Counted from the first letter of the stretch, positions 35,056 to 49,928 are shown. The stretch: DNA of 64,000 nucleotides from Paraspadella gotoi (GCA_051294375.1 CM119268.1:18866615-18930614); one strand, 5' to 3'. Numbers and translations: made by a program. Notes: a model not told the origin generated them from the sequence alone.

Positions 35056-35446
35056 AGCTCTCTGCGTTCGACCCCTGTTGATTTACCACGAGCATAAAAA
35101 AACTCGATCAAGAAAAGAAAATCTAACGATGGTTGTTTTTTAGTGACCGCGCGAGTACTCTATACAGTCACTTTTCGGATCGGTCGAAATGTGAGCTTCT
35201 CTTGGTTCCCTGTTATAACAGAGCTTAAAAAAGGACCGATCAGAAAAGGAAAAATCTAACGAGGTGTTTTTTAGTGCGCCGCGGAGTACTCTATAAGTCA
35301 CTTTTTCGATCGGTTCGAATGTGAGCTTCTCTGGTTCCCCTGTTGATTACAGAGCTTAAAAAAGACTCGATCAAGAAAAGAAAATCTAACGAGGTGTTTT
35401 TTAGTTGCGCCGCGAGTACTCTATAAGTCACTTTTCGATCGGTCGG
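35056..35446. repeat. ~130 bp unit in three tandem copies (copy B only)
   Basis: Each unit contains, in order, a CCCTGTTGAT-like start, AGCTTAAAAAA, GAAAATCTAACGA, GTGTTTTTTAGT and GAGTACTCTATAAGTCACTT. Unit boundaries are near 35,191 and 35,317. Copies A (about 31,925-32,050) and C (about 41,285-41,412) have one unit each. Confidence 0.88.
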
Positions 35447-35967
35447 TCCGTCGGTCGGTCGGTCGGTAGGTCCGTCAGTATGTCTGTCAGTCGGTCTGTC
35501 CCACTTACGTTAAAAACGATTATAACTTGCCTATAGTTTGTTGCTCATTTGTTAAAAATCAAATCTAAGCGACTACTGGCTCCACCTTTTGTTTTTAAAG
35601 AAATCTTATAAACTATAAGGAATAAATGGCATGATAAGTAAAAAGAAAAGTAATGTGGCGCAACACCTTGGGATGATGGGAATTTTAGAATGGAGGTAGA
35701 AACTAAGAAAGTATTAAGAAAGATGGAAAAAGAAGATGAAAATAAGAACAAATGTAAGGAGAGTTAAAAATTTTTTTAAAAAACATCTTTTTTCGTAAAA
35801 ATTGGTACAAAAAATTCTGTTTTCTGTCGGAATCTTTATTGAGATGGGGAATGAATTAAAATTCTTGTTCAAATATCAAAATCTATTTGAGGCATTTTGG
35901 AAAATGGCTTCTATTATTCGTCACCATGAAAGGCCTCATAATCGCTCTCTCTCTCTCTCTCTCTCTC

Positions 35968-35992
35968 NNNNNNNNNNNNNNNNNNNNNNNNN
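35968..35992. other. 25-N assembly gap inside (CT)n
   Basis: CT dinucleotide on both sides; the corresponding tracts in copies A and C are uninterrupted or differently interrupted. Confidence 0.99.
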
Positions 35993-36603
35993 TCTCTACG
36001 TCATCTTCTCTCTCTCATCTTCTCTCTCTCTCTCTCTCCTCTCTCTCTGTCTCTCCTCTCTCTACTCTCTTTCTCTCTCTCGCCTCTCTCTCGCTCGCTC
36101 TCGTCAAAAATCCCCAAAGCGTTAACGAGCTCCCTTTGCGCAGTTGACGTGTTCAGTTCGACCTTTGAGTTTCTCTTTTCTGCTGTCAATCAGTTTGTCC
36201 ATCTCGCCATTTTTCGTATTTTGCGCTCTTGCTGTGCTAGCGCGTGGGAGGGGAGGGGGGGGGAGTGTTCTGAGGTCTCTGATAGATTATTACTCCTTAC
36301 AGTCACACCTTGATTAATTTATTTCTCTATTTTTGAAAATTGTCTTTATTATGTTAAAAGTTGACCCTGACATATCTACCAATCATCTACTATACTCTCT
36401 CATGCTTTTCTATTTTGCGCTCTTGCTGTGCGTTGCTGTTCGGGTCTCTTGATGGATTTTTACAATATTATTTATTTTTTTGAAAATTGTCTTTATATGA
36501 AATGTGTATCACAGATTTAAAAGTGTTTTTTGTTTTGCTAATAATGGTTTTCTGATTATAGGTTTTTTTCTTTCATGATTTTTTTTTAAACAAAATTATC
36601 CTA

Positions 36604-36650
36604 AATTGCCAGTAGCCTTGTCGAGTCACGTTGAGGTAAGTGAAGTCGCC
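36604..36650 (-). pseudogene. Cathepsin D-like exon 7, copy 2, truncated
   Basis: Only [15 protein letters not shown] remains. The exon is cut at the duplication breakpoint and joined to intron-2-like DNA. Confidence 0.85.
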
Positions 36651-36727
36651 CTGTGGACAAAGAGACATATTTGTGAGATTAATTTCTAACTTATTATCAT
36701 CAAAATTATTTCAAAGACCATTTTTAC

Positions 36728-36790
36728 CTCATAATGTTGAGGGTCTGAACCACCGAAGATAATTTCTCCACCCAGTTCGCCGATGCATCT
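36728..36790 (-). pseudogene. Cathepsin D-like exon 6, copy 2, one-base deletion
   Basis: 63 bp against 64 bp in the intact copy. One A is missing in the Lys codon after SA, shifting the frame. Confidence 0.85.
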
Positions 36791-36855
36791 CTGACATTAA
36801 GAAATAAAAAATTATAATGAATACCATGTCTCAAGTATTCAAACTAGAAAAGTCA

Positions 36856-37110
<255 letters not shown>

Positions 37111-37723
37111 GGCACCTTTAATTTTAGATCCAGCAAAGAAACTGACCTGTGAATTCCCCTCTTCATCACCAAAGAAAAAAAAGAAAGAAAGAAATTAAAA
37201 AAAAGGAATGTCTTCTTGATTCCCTTCCTCTTTTTCCATTAGCTCTCTCCCTCTCTCTCCCGCTTTCTTCTTCTATCTTCTTCTTTCTTCCACTCTCTCT
37301 CTTCCTCCTTTTCCCTCTCTCTCACGCTTTCTCTCTCTCTTTTCCTTTCTCTTCTGCTTTCTTCCACCCTCTCTCACTCTTTTACTCTCTCCCTCTCTCC
37401 CTCTCTTTTCCTTCCTCTTCCTAATTCTCCCTCTTCCGCTCTCTCTCTCTCTCTCTCTTTCTTCCCTTCTCCTTCTTTCTCATCCTCTCGGAATAGATTT
37501 CGCCGGAAATACTTTCGAAGCGACGGGAACTACTTTTTTTTGGCAGCGGATGGATTCACGCGCCGATGATTCTTTTCCTCACTCAGTCTGACATCCTTGT
37601 GTGTCTGTCTGCCTGTCTGTCTGTCTGTCAATCTCTACATCTGTTTGCCCGAAGTTTTTTTATTCGCTCTTTCGGGCGCTTTATCATTATTTGCCATTTC
37701 TACAATTATCTTTGTCTCGTTAT

Positions 37724-37820
<97 letters not shown>

Positions 37821-37860
37821 CCTCTCTCTCTCACCCTCTCTCTCTCTCTCTCTTTCTCAC

Positions 37861-38087
37861 CTGTTCAAGTAAACGAGAAAGCATTCTGCGGGACGAGCTT
37901 TTGGGCAACCATGTTTTGAAAAAAACGGGGACGACCTTGTCGACGGAGATGGTAGGGAATGCCATGCCGAGAATGCCGTCGAACTTGGCTGCGACGAAGG
38001 AGATTCCCGGTTCGCTCGTCGCTTCGGCGAAAGTTTGGCCTTTGATCTTGACGGCGCCGACAGAGACGACGTCGGTGGAGAGGAAGC
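37861..38087 (-). pseudogene. Cathepsin D-like exon 5, copy 2, compensating indels
   Basis: 227 bp against 226 bp. One A is lost near the donor and two are gained in the PVFQN region, so part of the exon is out of frame. Otherwise it is identical in gene order and splice sites. Confidence 0.85.
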
Positions 38088-38733
38088 CTGTTGGATGGAG
38101 GGGGGTTGTTGTTGATGATGATGTTGTTGCCTTAGTTGATGTTGTTAATGTTTTAGTTATCGTTTTGTTCTGGTTGGTGTTATTGTTTTTGTTTTTGTCG
38201 TCGTTGTGGTTGTCCCATTTTCGTTTGCTTTAGTTGTTGTTGTCGCTGCTGTTGCTGGTGCTGATTTTGTTCTTAATCCTCAAATCCTAATCTGTCTTAA
38301 TCCCTTTAAACGTCGTTGTACACGATTAATAATATTAAATATGACTTTATATATCAAGTCATATCACAAGTTAAGAAAAGTTCCATCTTTCTTTGACAAA
38401 TCTAACTTTTTCAGTTACATTAAAAACCTAAATAACCTAAATAATACTTTACATTATCGAGCTTCGCCAGCGAATGACATCACCGATGGCCAAGCGAATC
38501 CTTCCTTCGCTCTCACACGCAACTCAAGAAGTGAAATTCCTTTTCTTTTTTTTTTTCTCTCGTGAATCTTCATCACTTTTCTCTTCCTCCCTTTCCTTTT
38601 CTCCCCGGAGGTCATCTCTCTTCGCCCCTTACCCTTCACTCCCCCCTCCCTCCCTAGAAACGACCTCAAACTCTCAAGGGATTCGGGGTTTTTTTTCAAG
38701 CGAAATCAGCGACGACCCGCGACACGCCCGTGG

Positions 38734-38788
38734 TCACGTGATACCTTTGGTCACGTGATATTTCTAGTCACGTTCGTTTCTCACGTGA
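38734..38788. promoter_or_regulatory. Second copy of the TCACGTGA cluster
   Basis: Sites at 38,734-38,741, 38,751-38,758 and 38,781-38,788, with the same spacing as in copy 1. Confidence 0.6.
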
Positions 38789-38976
38789 GACTTGTGGTCA
38801 TGTTAAAATTGAAAGTAATGTGAGACCGGATGTGACAATATTCGTGATGTCGAATTCTAATTCGTTGATATTTCACTTTGACAAATTAAAAAAAAAAACA
38901 TTCACCATCACTATAACAATCACTACCACTATCACAACTATCATTATCACAATCACTATCATCGACGTTTTCTTAC

Positions 38977-39138
38977 CGCTGAGGCTTCCGCTCCCGTACT
39001 TGATGGCGAACTTGGTCCCGTTTGCCGAGTAGGAACCGATTTGCTGGAGTCGTATTTGTGATGGAGTTGAACAGGCGATGTCATAGATGGGGCATTTGAC
39101 TGAGGGAATCCAGAGGTTGAGGAACCAGTGTCGAATAC
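38977..39138 (-). pseudogene. Cathepsin D-like exon 4, copy 2, with indels
   Basis: Same exon as 23,614-23,776 with three small indels: two losses and one gain of a base. The catalytic DTGSS codons are present but the frame changes between them and the flap. Confidence 0.85.
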
Positions 39139-39224
39139 CTGTTGTGGGAGAGAGAATGGAGGGAAAATGGTGGGTTAAAGTAGAAGTAGTTGGTTAAAAA
39201 AAAGGAAAGAGGGAAGGGAGGAAG

Positions 39225-39310
39225 GGAGGAAGGGAGGAAGGAAGGAAGGAAGGAAGGAAGGAAGGAAGGAAGGAAGGAAGGAAGGAAGGAAGGAAGGAAA
39301 TAAGGAAGGA
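39225..39310. repeat. (GGAA)n microsatellite, copy 2
   Basis: Counterpart of 23,845-23,940. Confidence 0.95.
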
Positions 39311-39510
39311 AGGAAGTAAAGCAATTAGAAAGAAAGGAAAGAAAATACGATCGAACGAAACGAACGAAACGAACAAAAATTGAAGAATCGAACAAACGAA
39401 CAAACGAGCAGACGATGCAAGGACTCATATAATACAGTCTGCTTTAGACAAACGTTCACCTGCGATTACAGACGGGATAAAAAAGCGATAAAACGGATAA
39501 AAATGGATCA

Positions 39511-39513
<3 letters not shown>

Positions 39514-39582
<69 letters not shown>
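39514..39582. repeat. (GA)n tract joining exon 4 and exon 3 sides of intron 3
   Basis: An uninterrupted GA run of about 70 bp. This is the one place where intron 3 is continuous. In copy 1 and copy A the same tract is a break point. Confidence 0.97.
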
Positions 39583-39585
<3 letters not shown>

Positions 39586-39833
39586 CGCGCAAAACTCTCA
39601 TCGTCTTATCCAAGCCGAGCAAGAAAATGAAACGGGGCTAATGGCTGTCAAGAAGGAAGAAAAAAGAAGAAAAAAGAAAAGAGAAAAGAAAAAATAGAAA
39701 AGATAATAGAATATGAAATAAAAGAGAAGAAATAGAGAAGAAAAAGATTTGAGATAAAAAAAAAAAACTCATAATAATCGCTTAGACGAGACGAGAAGTT
39801 CGCTGACTGGCGAAACTGCGGCGTGGGAAGAAT

Positions 39834-39882
<49 letters not shown>

Positions 39883-40103
39883 GGAGGCACGAATTCGTAT
39901 ATCACCATACAATTATTTCCAAAATGTCGCATAGGACAATGCTAAGTTTTGAAACGAAGTAATACGGAAGTATCAAATAACTAAATTTTTATTTAAAGTT
40001 TAAAATAACGGCATCCTAAACTTTCCGCCAACAAGATTCACAAACAAAATCACAAACAGTGTCACAAAGTTCCCCACTCTCTCTCTCTCACCCCTTAACT
40101 CAC

Positions 40104-40211
40104 CACCAAGAATTTCTGCGGAGGCGTACGATGCTGATGGCGCCGTAGTATTGCGCGTCCAAGTAATTCTCGAGCGGAATTCCCGGCGGACTCGTCACAG
40201 CGTATTTGTTT
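40104..40211 (-). CDS. Cathepsin D-like exon 3, copy C (one-base deletion)
   Basis: Colinear with exon 4 of copy 2. It lacks one G in the Gly codon of SIGTPP, so the frame is broken by a probable sequencing error. The intact sequence is at 33,093-33,201. Confidence 0.85.
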
Positions 40212-41049
40212 CTGCGGAGAAAGAAAAGGAGAGACGTTCAGAGAAAAAAAAGGTGATGGGTTCATCGCTGACAAATAATGAGACCAATTTGGAAAAAGGG
40301 AGAATTGAGTGAAGATTCGAATCTGGTTCGTAAGTGTTGAATTGGGGAGAGGGAACGAAGGATAGGAACGAAGGAACGAAGGTAAGAATAGCGGTAGCCG
40401 ACCAAATTCAAATTTTAATGGGAACAGCATTAAACTAATCCATTATTGGTATTAATTATTGTGTTAAAATATTTTTTTGCAAAATGTTCCGAACCATGAG
40501 TAATTCGTTAATTAATATTATATATTGCTATATAATGTCAAAATTTTTTTTGGGATATTTTAAGTTTTTTTAATTGATTCTGATAGAACTTAAAAAGTTA
40601 AGCAAAAAATATAATTACAACTTTTTAAAATTTTGATGTTTTATTACTAAAAATTAGTAAAAACTGCTAAAATCATCGGATGATGATGATGATGATGATG
40701 ATTTTTTAAGGTTTTCTCATTTAAACCCACTTATCATCAAAATATTGGAAAAAGAATTATACTTTGTGTAGATAACTTTTCATAAGCTATTTGAATCTGC
40801 TTTTAAAAATAAAAAATTCCCAAAAAAATTTTGACATTTCCTATCTATAAATAAATATTAAAAAATTAATTACTAATGCTTCTTGCCATTTTAGAAAATT
40901 TTGGTCCATTGAAAGTTTTTCTCAGAAATGTATGAAGTTTCATTTGGAAAGGTTCCCAAATCAAACTTCTGACCCACCCCATTGACGAAGTTTGGCTCTA
41001 GTAAGAAGGAAACATAGAACCTAAATAACGAATGAATAAACTAATGAAT

Positions 41050-41275
41050 GAAGGAACGAAGGACCGAAAGAAGGAACGAAGGAACGAAGGAAAGAAGGAA
41101 ACGAAGGAACGAACGAACGAAGGAACGAAGGAACGAAGGAACGAAGGAACGAACGAACTAACGAACGAAGGAACGATACGAACGAACTAACGAACGAACG
41201 AACGAACGAACGAACGAACGAACGAACGAACGAACGAACGAACGAACGAACGAACGAACGAACGAACGAACGAGA
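41050..41275. repeat. (CGAA)n microsatellite, copy C
   Basis: Inverse of 32,058-32,275; the perfect part is about 90 bp. Confidence 0.95.
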
Positions 41276-41915
41276 TAAAAACGAGAAATGTGAGCTTCTC
41301 TGGTTCCCCTGTTGATTGCAGAGCTTAAAAAAGATTCGATCAAGGAAAAGAAAATCTAACGAGGTGTTTTTTAGTTGCGCCGCGAGTACTCTATAAGTCA
41401 CTTTTCGATCGGTTCGGTCCGTCGGTCGGTCGGTCGGTAGGTCCGTTCAGTATGTCTGTCAGTCGGTCTGTCCCACTTACGTTAAAAACGATTATAACTT
41501 GCCTATAGTTTGTTGCTCATTTGTTAAAAATCAAATCTAAGCGACTACTGGCTCCACCTTTTGTTTTAAAGAAATCTTATAAACTATAAGGAATAAATGC
41601 ATGATTAAGTAAAAAGAAAAGTAATGTGGCGCAACACCTTGGGGATGATGGGAATTTAGAATGGAGGTAGAAACTAAGAAAGTATTAAGAAAGATGTAAA
41701 AAGAAGATGAAAATAAGAACAATGTAAGGAAAGTTAAATTTTTTTTTAAAAAACATCTTTTTTCGTAAAAATTGGTACAAAAAATTCTGTTTTCTGTCGG
41801 AATCTTTATTGAGATGGGGAATGATTTAAAATTCTTGTTCAAATATCAAAATCTAATTGAGGCATTTTGGAAAATGGCTTCTATTATTCGTCCACCATGA
41901 AAGGCCTCATAATCG

Positions 41916-41916
<1 letters not shown>

Positions 41917-41999
<83 letters not shown>

Positions 42000-42006
42000 C
42001 TCTCTC
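41917..42006. repeat. (CT)n microsatellite, copy C
   Basis: Inverse of the 80 bp GA tract at 31,345, with extra interruptions. Confidence 0.95.
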
Positions 42007-42411
42007 GTCAAAAAATCCCCAAAGCGTAACGAGTCCCTTTGCGCAGTTGAGTGTTCAGTTCGCCTTTGAGTTTCTCTTTTCTGCTGCAATCAGTTCGTCC
42101 ATTCGCTTTTCTATTTGCGCTCTTGCCTGTGGGCGTTGGCTGTTTCGGGTCTCTTTGATAGGATTTTTACAATATTATTTATTTTTTTGAAATTGTCTTT
42201 ATATGAAAATGTGTATCACAGATTTAAAAAGTGATTTATTGTTTTGCTAATAATGGTTTTCTGATTATAGGTTTTTTTCTTTATGATTTTTTTTAAACAA
42301 AATTACCTAATTTATTTTCTCATATTTGTGATTCAATTTTTTATTCATTTTATATTGGTTCTAAACCAAACAAAGAGCCTACATCCCTTCGACTCCTTCA
42401 CATCCGAAAAT

Positions 42412-42414
<3 letters not shown>

Positions 42415-42510
<96 letters not shown>

Positions 42511-42612
42511 AAAAGAAACAGACAGACGGACTGACAGACTGACAGACAGANNNNNNNNNNNNNNNNNNNNNNNNNGACAGACAGACAGACAGACAGACAG
42601 ACAGAGAGAGAG
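42415..42612. repeat. (GA)n and (ACAG)n microsatellites with 25-N gap
   Basis: Inverse of 30,775-30,945. The gap at 42,551-42,575 lies inside the ACAG repeat. Confidence 0.95.
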
Positions 42613-43212
42613 AGAAATCAATCAAGCTGAATTGAAAGGCGCGCGCCTGAGTTCATCGAATTTGCTGTGTTTTGGATTCATTTTCTATTCTTTTTTTTCA
42701 TTTAATTTAATTTTTACTTTCATATTTTATTTTTTTTTTAATTCATGATCTAGAATTTGAGTATTATTTTTTTTTATTCGGGATAAAAGTAAAAACAAAA
42801 CTTGTCAGTGAATTAAATTTAAAAAAGAATTATTGGCATGACTGGTATTGGGTATACTACTTATTCTCATTTTAAACTTTTCATCAAAATCCTTTTTAAC
42901 CCTTTAAAGTTTAAACTTTTCACGCGTTCAAATCTTTGCGCCATCAATATCTTTTTTTCCCACCAAAAGACCATCTGAGCCTCAAAAGGGAAATCCGAGG
43001 GAAATTTCCCGCCAAATTTTCAAATCGCGCGATATGACAGGTGTTTTTTATGAATGTCGAGGGAAACAAAAACTACGGTTCTAACGCATGAATCGTATTT
43101 ATTGAGTAAAATGTATTTCTTACATAGCTTAACAAAAAAAAAAAAATACTTAAAAATTGTGAAAGAAATGAAAACTTTTGAATCTTTAGTTTTTAAAAAT
43201 AGACTGACCGAC

Positions 43213-43331
43213 CTGTAGAAATTCTCCATTTGAGTCACATAGTCCAAATCCGTCCCCCGACTCCTGAAAAAGCTCCTGGCTGACTCCATCTTGTGGAGCG
43301 GAATTCGGTGGAGCATCGGTTCTGGCGAAGA
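43213..43331 (-). CDS. Cathepsin D-like exon 2 (propeptide), copy C, intact
   Basis: This 119 bp exon (TTTCTTTCAG acceptor, CTACAG|GTCGGT donor) starts in phase 0 and encodes SSPEPMLHRIPLHKMESARS, then FFRSRGTDLDYVTQMENFY. Its last two bases complete Arg with exon 3. RIPLHKM is the typical family A1 propeptide motif, in which the Lys contacts the catalytic aspartates in the zymogen. Exons 2-9 together give about 377 residues, the usual cathepsin D size once a signal peptide is added. Confidence 0.93.
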
Positions 43332-43378
43332 CTGAAAGAAATATACATAAAGAATTGCTACAACCAACATAATAATTA

Positions 43379-43537
43379 NNNNNNNNNNNNNNNNNNNNNN
43401 NNNNNNNNNNNNNNNNNNNNNNNNNNNNNNNNNNNNNNNNNNNNNNNNNNNNNNNNNNNNNNNNNNNNNNNNNNNNNNNNNNNNNNNNNNNNNNNNNNNN
43501 NNNNNNNNNNNNNNNNNNNNNNNNNNNNNNNNNNNNN
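43379..43537. other. 159-N gap covering exon 1 of copy C
   Basis: The corresponding interval in copy A (about 29,466-30,020) is about 555 bp and holds the candidate signal-peptide exon, so the N count understates the missing sequence. Confidence 0.95.
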
Positions 43538-43983
43538 GCGATGAACGAAGTTGAGTCGAAAAGATGGTCATTGGTCAAATGGGTCATTGATCATTGGTCA
43601 TTTGTTAACGGTCCTTATTATTGGATTGCTATAAATCTAGAGTTCGCGTCGGGATTGAAACATAAATGAAGCGTTGCTTTCTCACGTCGTCTTTCCAAAT
43701 CCTTTAAATCTTTTAAATCTACGACTCTCCTTAAATTTTTTCGACATTGGTGGTTTTCCTTTGAGGTGAGACTTGACGTAATGTTTAGTCTTTCAATAAA
43801 TACCGAATTTTAAAAATATAATAAAATCGAAGAGTCGTTATAATTCATACGCTCTGTGGGTTACAATCAAAACATATTTAAAAAAAACCAAATTAAAAAA
43901 AAAAGAGACAAAGCGGATCTAGATTTTCTTTTCTTGAGTCCGGAGTCTCGGATAGAACCTCGAACCCGCGATTCCGCCCACTG

Positions 43984-43992
43984 GTCACGTGA
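43984..43992. promoter_or_regulatory. GTCACGTGA box upstream of the cathepsin D-like gene (copy C)
   Basis: An exact TCACGTGA at 43,985-43,992 lies upstream of the expected first exon. Copy A has an extra A inside it (ATCACGATGACC near 28,999), so the site is intact in only one copy. Confidence 0.45.
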
Positions 43993-43999
43993 TAATTGA

Positions 44000-46440
<2,441 letters not shown>

Positions 46441-46680
46441 AATGGAAAGGGTAGAAATAAGGAAGAGGGTAATGATAAAGGGGGAAATAAGGAAGAAGGG
46501 TAATGATAAAGGAGGAAATGAGGAAGAAGGGTAATGATAAAGGGGGAAATAAGGAAGAGGGTAATGATAAAGGGAAAATGAGGAAGAGGGTAATGATAAA
46601 GGGGGAAATAAGAAAGAGGGTAATGATAAAGGGGGAAATGAGGAAGAGGGTAATGATAAAAGGGGAAATGAGGAAGAAAA
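46441..46680. repeat. ~30 bp minisatellite, copy C, about seven units
   Basis: Units of the type GGGTAATGATAAAGGGGGAA start near 46,468, 46,499, 46,530, 46,560, 46,589, 46,619 and 46,649. Confidence 0.9.
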
Positions 46681-47624
46681 GGAAAAACATAGGGTAAGGT
46701 CTGGACGTGGTAGGTCGACAAAAGCGAAGGAGGCAGATCTCATTTAGGATTCCCTTTTCTGTCTGAGGAACGAGAATTCTCACGCGCAAAAAAAAATATA
46801 TAAGAGAAAAAAGGATTTTTTTAAATTTTTTTCCCCTTTTGTGCTGACATCCCGCGGGTTTAAAATCGAGAAGAATGCCTCATTAAATTCAATATTTTTG
46901 GGGGGTTAGGTTTTCTAAGATTCTTACGATAGGAGTACTCGTCTTTGCTCTTTGTCCTTGTCCTTGTCCTTGTCCTTGTTCTTGTCCATGGTTCACCCGA
47001 TGATTGAAGAGAAGTGTTAACGTTGTTATATATCCAAGACCCCAAGCCGAGACGGACTGTAATATCTATCCTTATTCTTTGAGCCAGGGCTTTGATATCC
47101 ATCCCTACTCTCTGACCTATAAATTTCATATCTATCCCTACCCTTTAAAATTATTTGACGCCACGACCTCGTTTTCTTTTACGGTTTCATAACATTTTTT
47201 TTTCTTTTTTTTCTTTCAGAATTTCATATTCTATTTTCTCTTTGAATTTTTTTTATATTCAAATTCATCTTTCTGTTATTATAAAATATTTTTTTAACCA
47301 TTCTTAACTACGAACTAATTTTCTAAACGCTGTTTGAAAATTAAATAACCAAGTTTTTACTATTTACTCATTCTGAACCTAAATCTTAGCTCTTTTGCAA
47401 ACATTCTTTCCTTTTTAATAAGAGCTCGGATCTCAGAGTCAAGGGTCAGAAGGAATTACCCAAATTTTTAGAAATTTGTTTCAAACATTTTTATCGCTCT
47501 CTTGACCCATCACTTGGTCTCTGTCAAATCTAATTCATTGCCCGAGCTCCTGAATATCGTCAACTCACTCTCGAATCTTCTGACCCCAAAATTGTGGCAG
47601 ATTCATCAAATCCCAAACACTGTC

Positions 47625-47633
47625 GTCGTCGTC

Positions 47634-47674
<41 letters not shown>

Positions 47675-47675
47675 T
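47625..47675. repeat. (GTC)n microsatellite
   Basis: About 50 bp of GTC/TCG, inverse of the GAC run at 24,985-25,030. Confidence 0.9.
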
Positions 47676-48294
47676 TTTTTCTTTTCTTTTTTATCCTAAT
47701 TTCATCAAAACAAGTTTTTTTTTCTTTCATCTCTTCTGATTTTGGACGAGGAGAAAAACAAGTACGACGTCGGGGATGAACCAAAAACAAAAATGGTTTT
47801 CTTTTCTGTTTACCCAAATGAGATCGTGAAGAAGAGAAAGTTCACGGGGAGAAAAGTGTGAGACGACAAATGCAATGGGTTATGTGACATTATGAAAAGC
47901 TATCTTTTTCAAGACCAAGTGAAGCCACGATTTCCATCCGAAGGACGAGCTGGGTGATATTTTTATGTTGAATGCGTCCCATCATCTCATGGTGAGAAGA
48001 AGTGTGGAGCCCAACTGTTTGATGGCTCAGAGAATTCCCCCCCCCCTTCGATCATGTTTCCGAAAACACGGAAAGGAAGTCAGTAATGAAATGCAATAAA
48101 AATCGAATTTACATATAAATTCTGTGACTCCCATCCGACAGCGTTCACAGTGAAAAGTAGTCTGGCGAAATACGTTATCAAGATATTTTTTCCTTCCCTC
48201 GTTTCAAAGTTCGGCGTTAGATCTTAAAATTCTCATCGATTTTACTTTATTTTTATCTTTTTCGATATTTTATCTTTATTTTTGACGATATAAC

Positions 48295-48430
48295 GCAGCC
48301 GCATACGCAGCCGCTGCCGCAGTGGCTGACGACGTTGAGGCCGCTTTTGCAGTCGCCTCCGGCGCCGATACTGACGCTGCGATGCCGATGCCGATGCCGA
48401 TGCCGATGCCGATGCCGATGCCGATGGATA
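48295..48430. repeat. GC-rich segment with (CCGATG)n hexamer
   Basis: CCGATG repeats about eight times at 48,381-48,426, next to 80 bp of GCN-periodic DNA that could encode Ala-rich or Arg-rich peptides depending on frame. The counterpart at 24,170-24,290 has many indels. No gene is claimed. Confidence 0.7.
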
Positions 48431-49013
48431 GTGGATATTCTTCATTTTGAGATGCTGTGGAAAATTTATATGATCATACTTACTTTTTTTAAATTTCTTT
48501 CTTTCTTTCTTTCTTTCCTTCTTTCTTTTTTTCTTTCTTTCCGTGCTCACATTTTGAACCAGACATCGCGAAAGGAAACAAAATTATGATTCACAGTGGA
48601 TCCCGATGCGAATGACCTTAGATGGAGCGTGAAAGCTCAGATCACAAAAGGTCGCGACTCGTGAACTCTGAGAGAATCGTGAGAGTGAGACAAACATCGA
48701 AACGGGAAACCGAATCTCTTTGGAGGTGGTGGGTCAAGGAAAGAAATACTACTCTCTCAGACCGGATTGTCGCCTTTATTTAGGCATTTATAATCATATT
48801 AAGCTCAAAATAGGCTCATTTGAATCAGAACAAGTTTATTTTTTATGGTATATTATTTTTTTCGATCTGTAAACTTTATTGAAATTAGAAAAGGTTTCGG
48901 CGACTTATATTCATTTTCCAAGATGATATTTTCTCGTCATTTTAAATTTCCAATCCTTTCTTTGACTCTGTCTCTCCCATAAGAAGATTACTGAAAAGAG
49001 AATAAAATGGAAA

Positions 49014-49213
49014 GAGAGAGAGAGAGAGAGAGAGANNNNNNNNNNNNNNNNNNNNNNNNNNNNNNNNNNNNNNNNNNNNNNNNNNNNNNNNNNNNNNNNN
49101 NNNNNNNNNNNNNNNNNNNNNNNNNNNNNNNNNNNNNNNNNNNNNNNNNNNNNNNNNNNNNNNNNNNNNNNNNNNNNNNNNNNNNNNNNNNNNNNNNNNN
49201 NNNGAGAGAGAGA
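49014..49213. repeat. (GA)n microsatellite containing a 168-N gap
   Basis: GA on both sides of N at 49,036-49,203. A GTC/TCN-rich run (about 49,270-49,330) follows. Confidence 0.9.
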
Positions 49214-49478
49214 CGACTCATCGGAAAATTTCCCTTCACTCATGAGTTTTAAGCTGACGAAGCGACAGAAGTCGTCGTCTTCGTCGTCGTCGTCTTCGTC
49301 ATCATCGTCGTCGTCGTCTTCATCATCTTTTTTAGCCTCTCATTTCCCCTAACTTCTCTTTTTCTCACTTTTTTCTTTAGCCAAAGATTTTTGTTTATTT
49401 TGATTAGCGATGACGATGAAAAAGCCCGAAGCAAATGAAATGCTTTTCATGTTTCTTTTCATGTGCTTTTTTTTTTCT

Positions 49479-49580
49479 TCAAAATGGGTATTTTTCAAGA
49501 CGACGAACTGCTGCTTCGACTGCACAAGAATCTCGCTCATAATTCTCAACACAATTTTGCATCGTAGGAGTCGCATCCAT
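49479..49580 (-). CDS. Possible short terminal exon or small ORF (unrecognised)
   Basis: A 33-codon frame, MDATPTMQNCVENYERDSCA and a further 13 residues, lies 20 bases after an acceptor-like TTTGTCAG on the minus strand and ends in TGA. It has two Cys and an even mixture of residues, unlike the surrounding low-complexity frames. No family was recognised and nothing adjacent supports it, so it could be chance. Confidence 0.2.
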   Translation of the reverse strand: MDATPTMQNCVENYERDSCAVEAAVRRLEKYPF

Positions 49581-49611
49581 CGCCGTTGGTAAGCTGACAA
49601 AGAGAAGAGAG

Positions 49612-49623
49612 AGGAGGAGAGAG

Positions 49624-49680
<57 letters not shown>
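49612..49680. repeat. (GA)n microsatellite
   Basis: Interrupted GA tract of about 70 bp. Confidence 0.95.
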
Positions 49681-49685
<5 letters not shown>

Positions 49686-49928
49686 GAATCGATCGAGATT
49701 CGTTTTCCGTCTTTCCATCCAGGCATTTCGATGGTCTTCAAAGCTGAGTGGTTCATGTCGTTTGTTCACATAGATGGCAATAGACTACATCGAGCCGGAT
49801 GTTTCGCTAAAGTGAAAGTTTCAAGATTTGATGATTGCGTCAGGTGAAATAGTATAAGGAAAACAATAGAAAATCAAAAAACTAAAAAGAAAAAAAACAG
49901 GGCTAATCACTTTTTTCACTTAAATTCA

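Larger units (their letters stand above)
33813..36250. repeat. Copy B: partial third copy of the exon 3 region
   Basis: Its reverse complement matches 31,300-33,725, and it matches 39,583-42,100 directly. It differs by many indels, a degraded CGAA tract and a triplicated 130 bp unit. It ends around a 25-N gap in (CT)n and a G-rich stretch near 36,245. Confidence 0.88.

Noticed and set aside
48242-48550. 102-codon frame with Ser-Ala repeat and Arg-rich tail
   Set aside because: It arises from the CCGATG hexamer and GCN-periodic DNA; the copy at 24,170-24,290 does not keep the frame.
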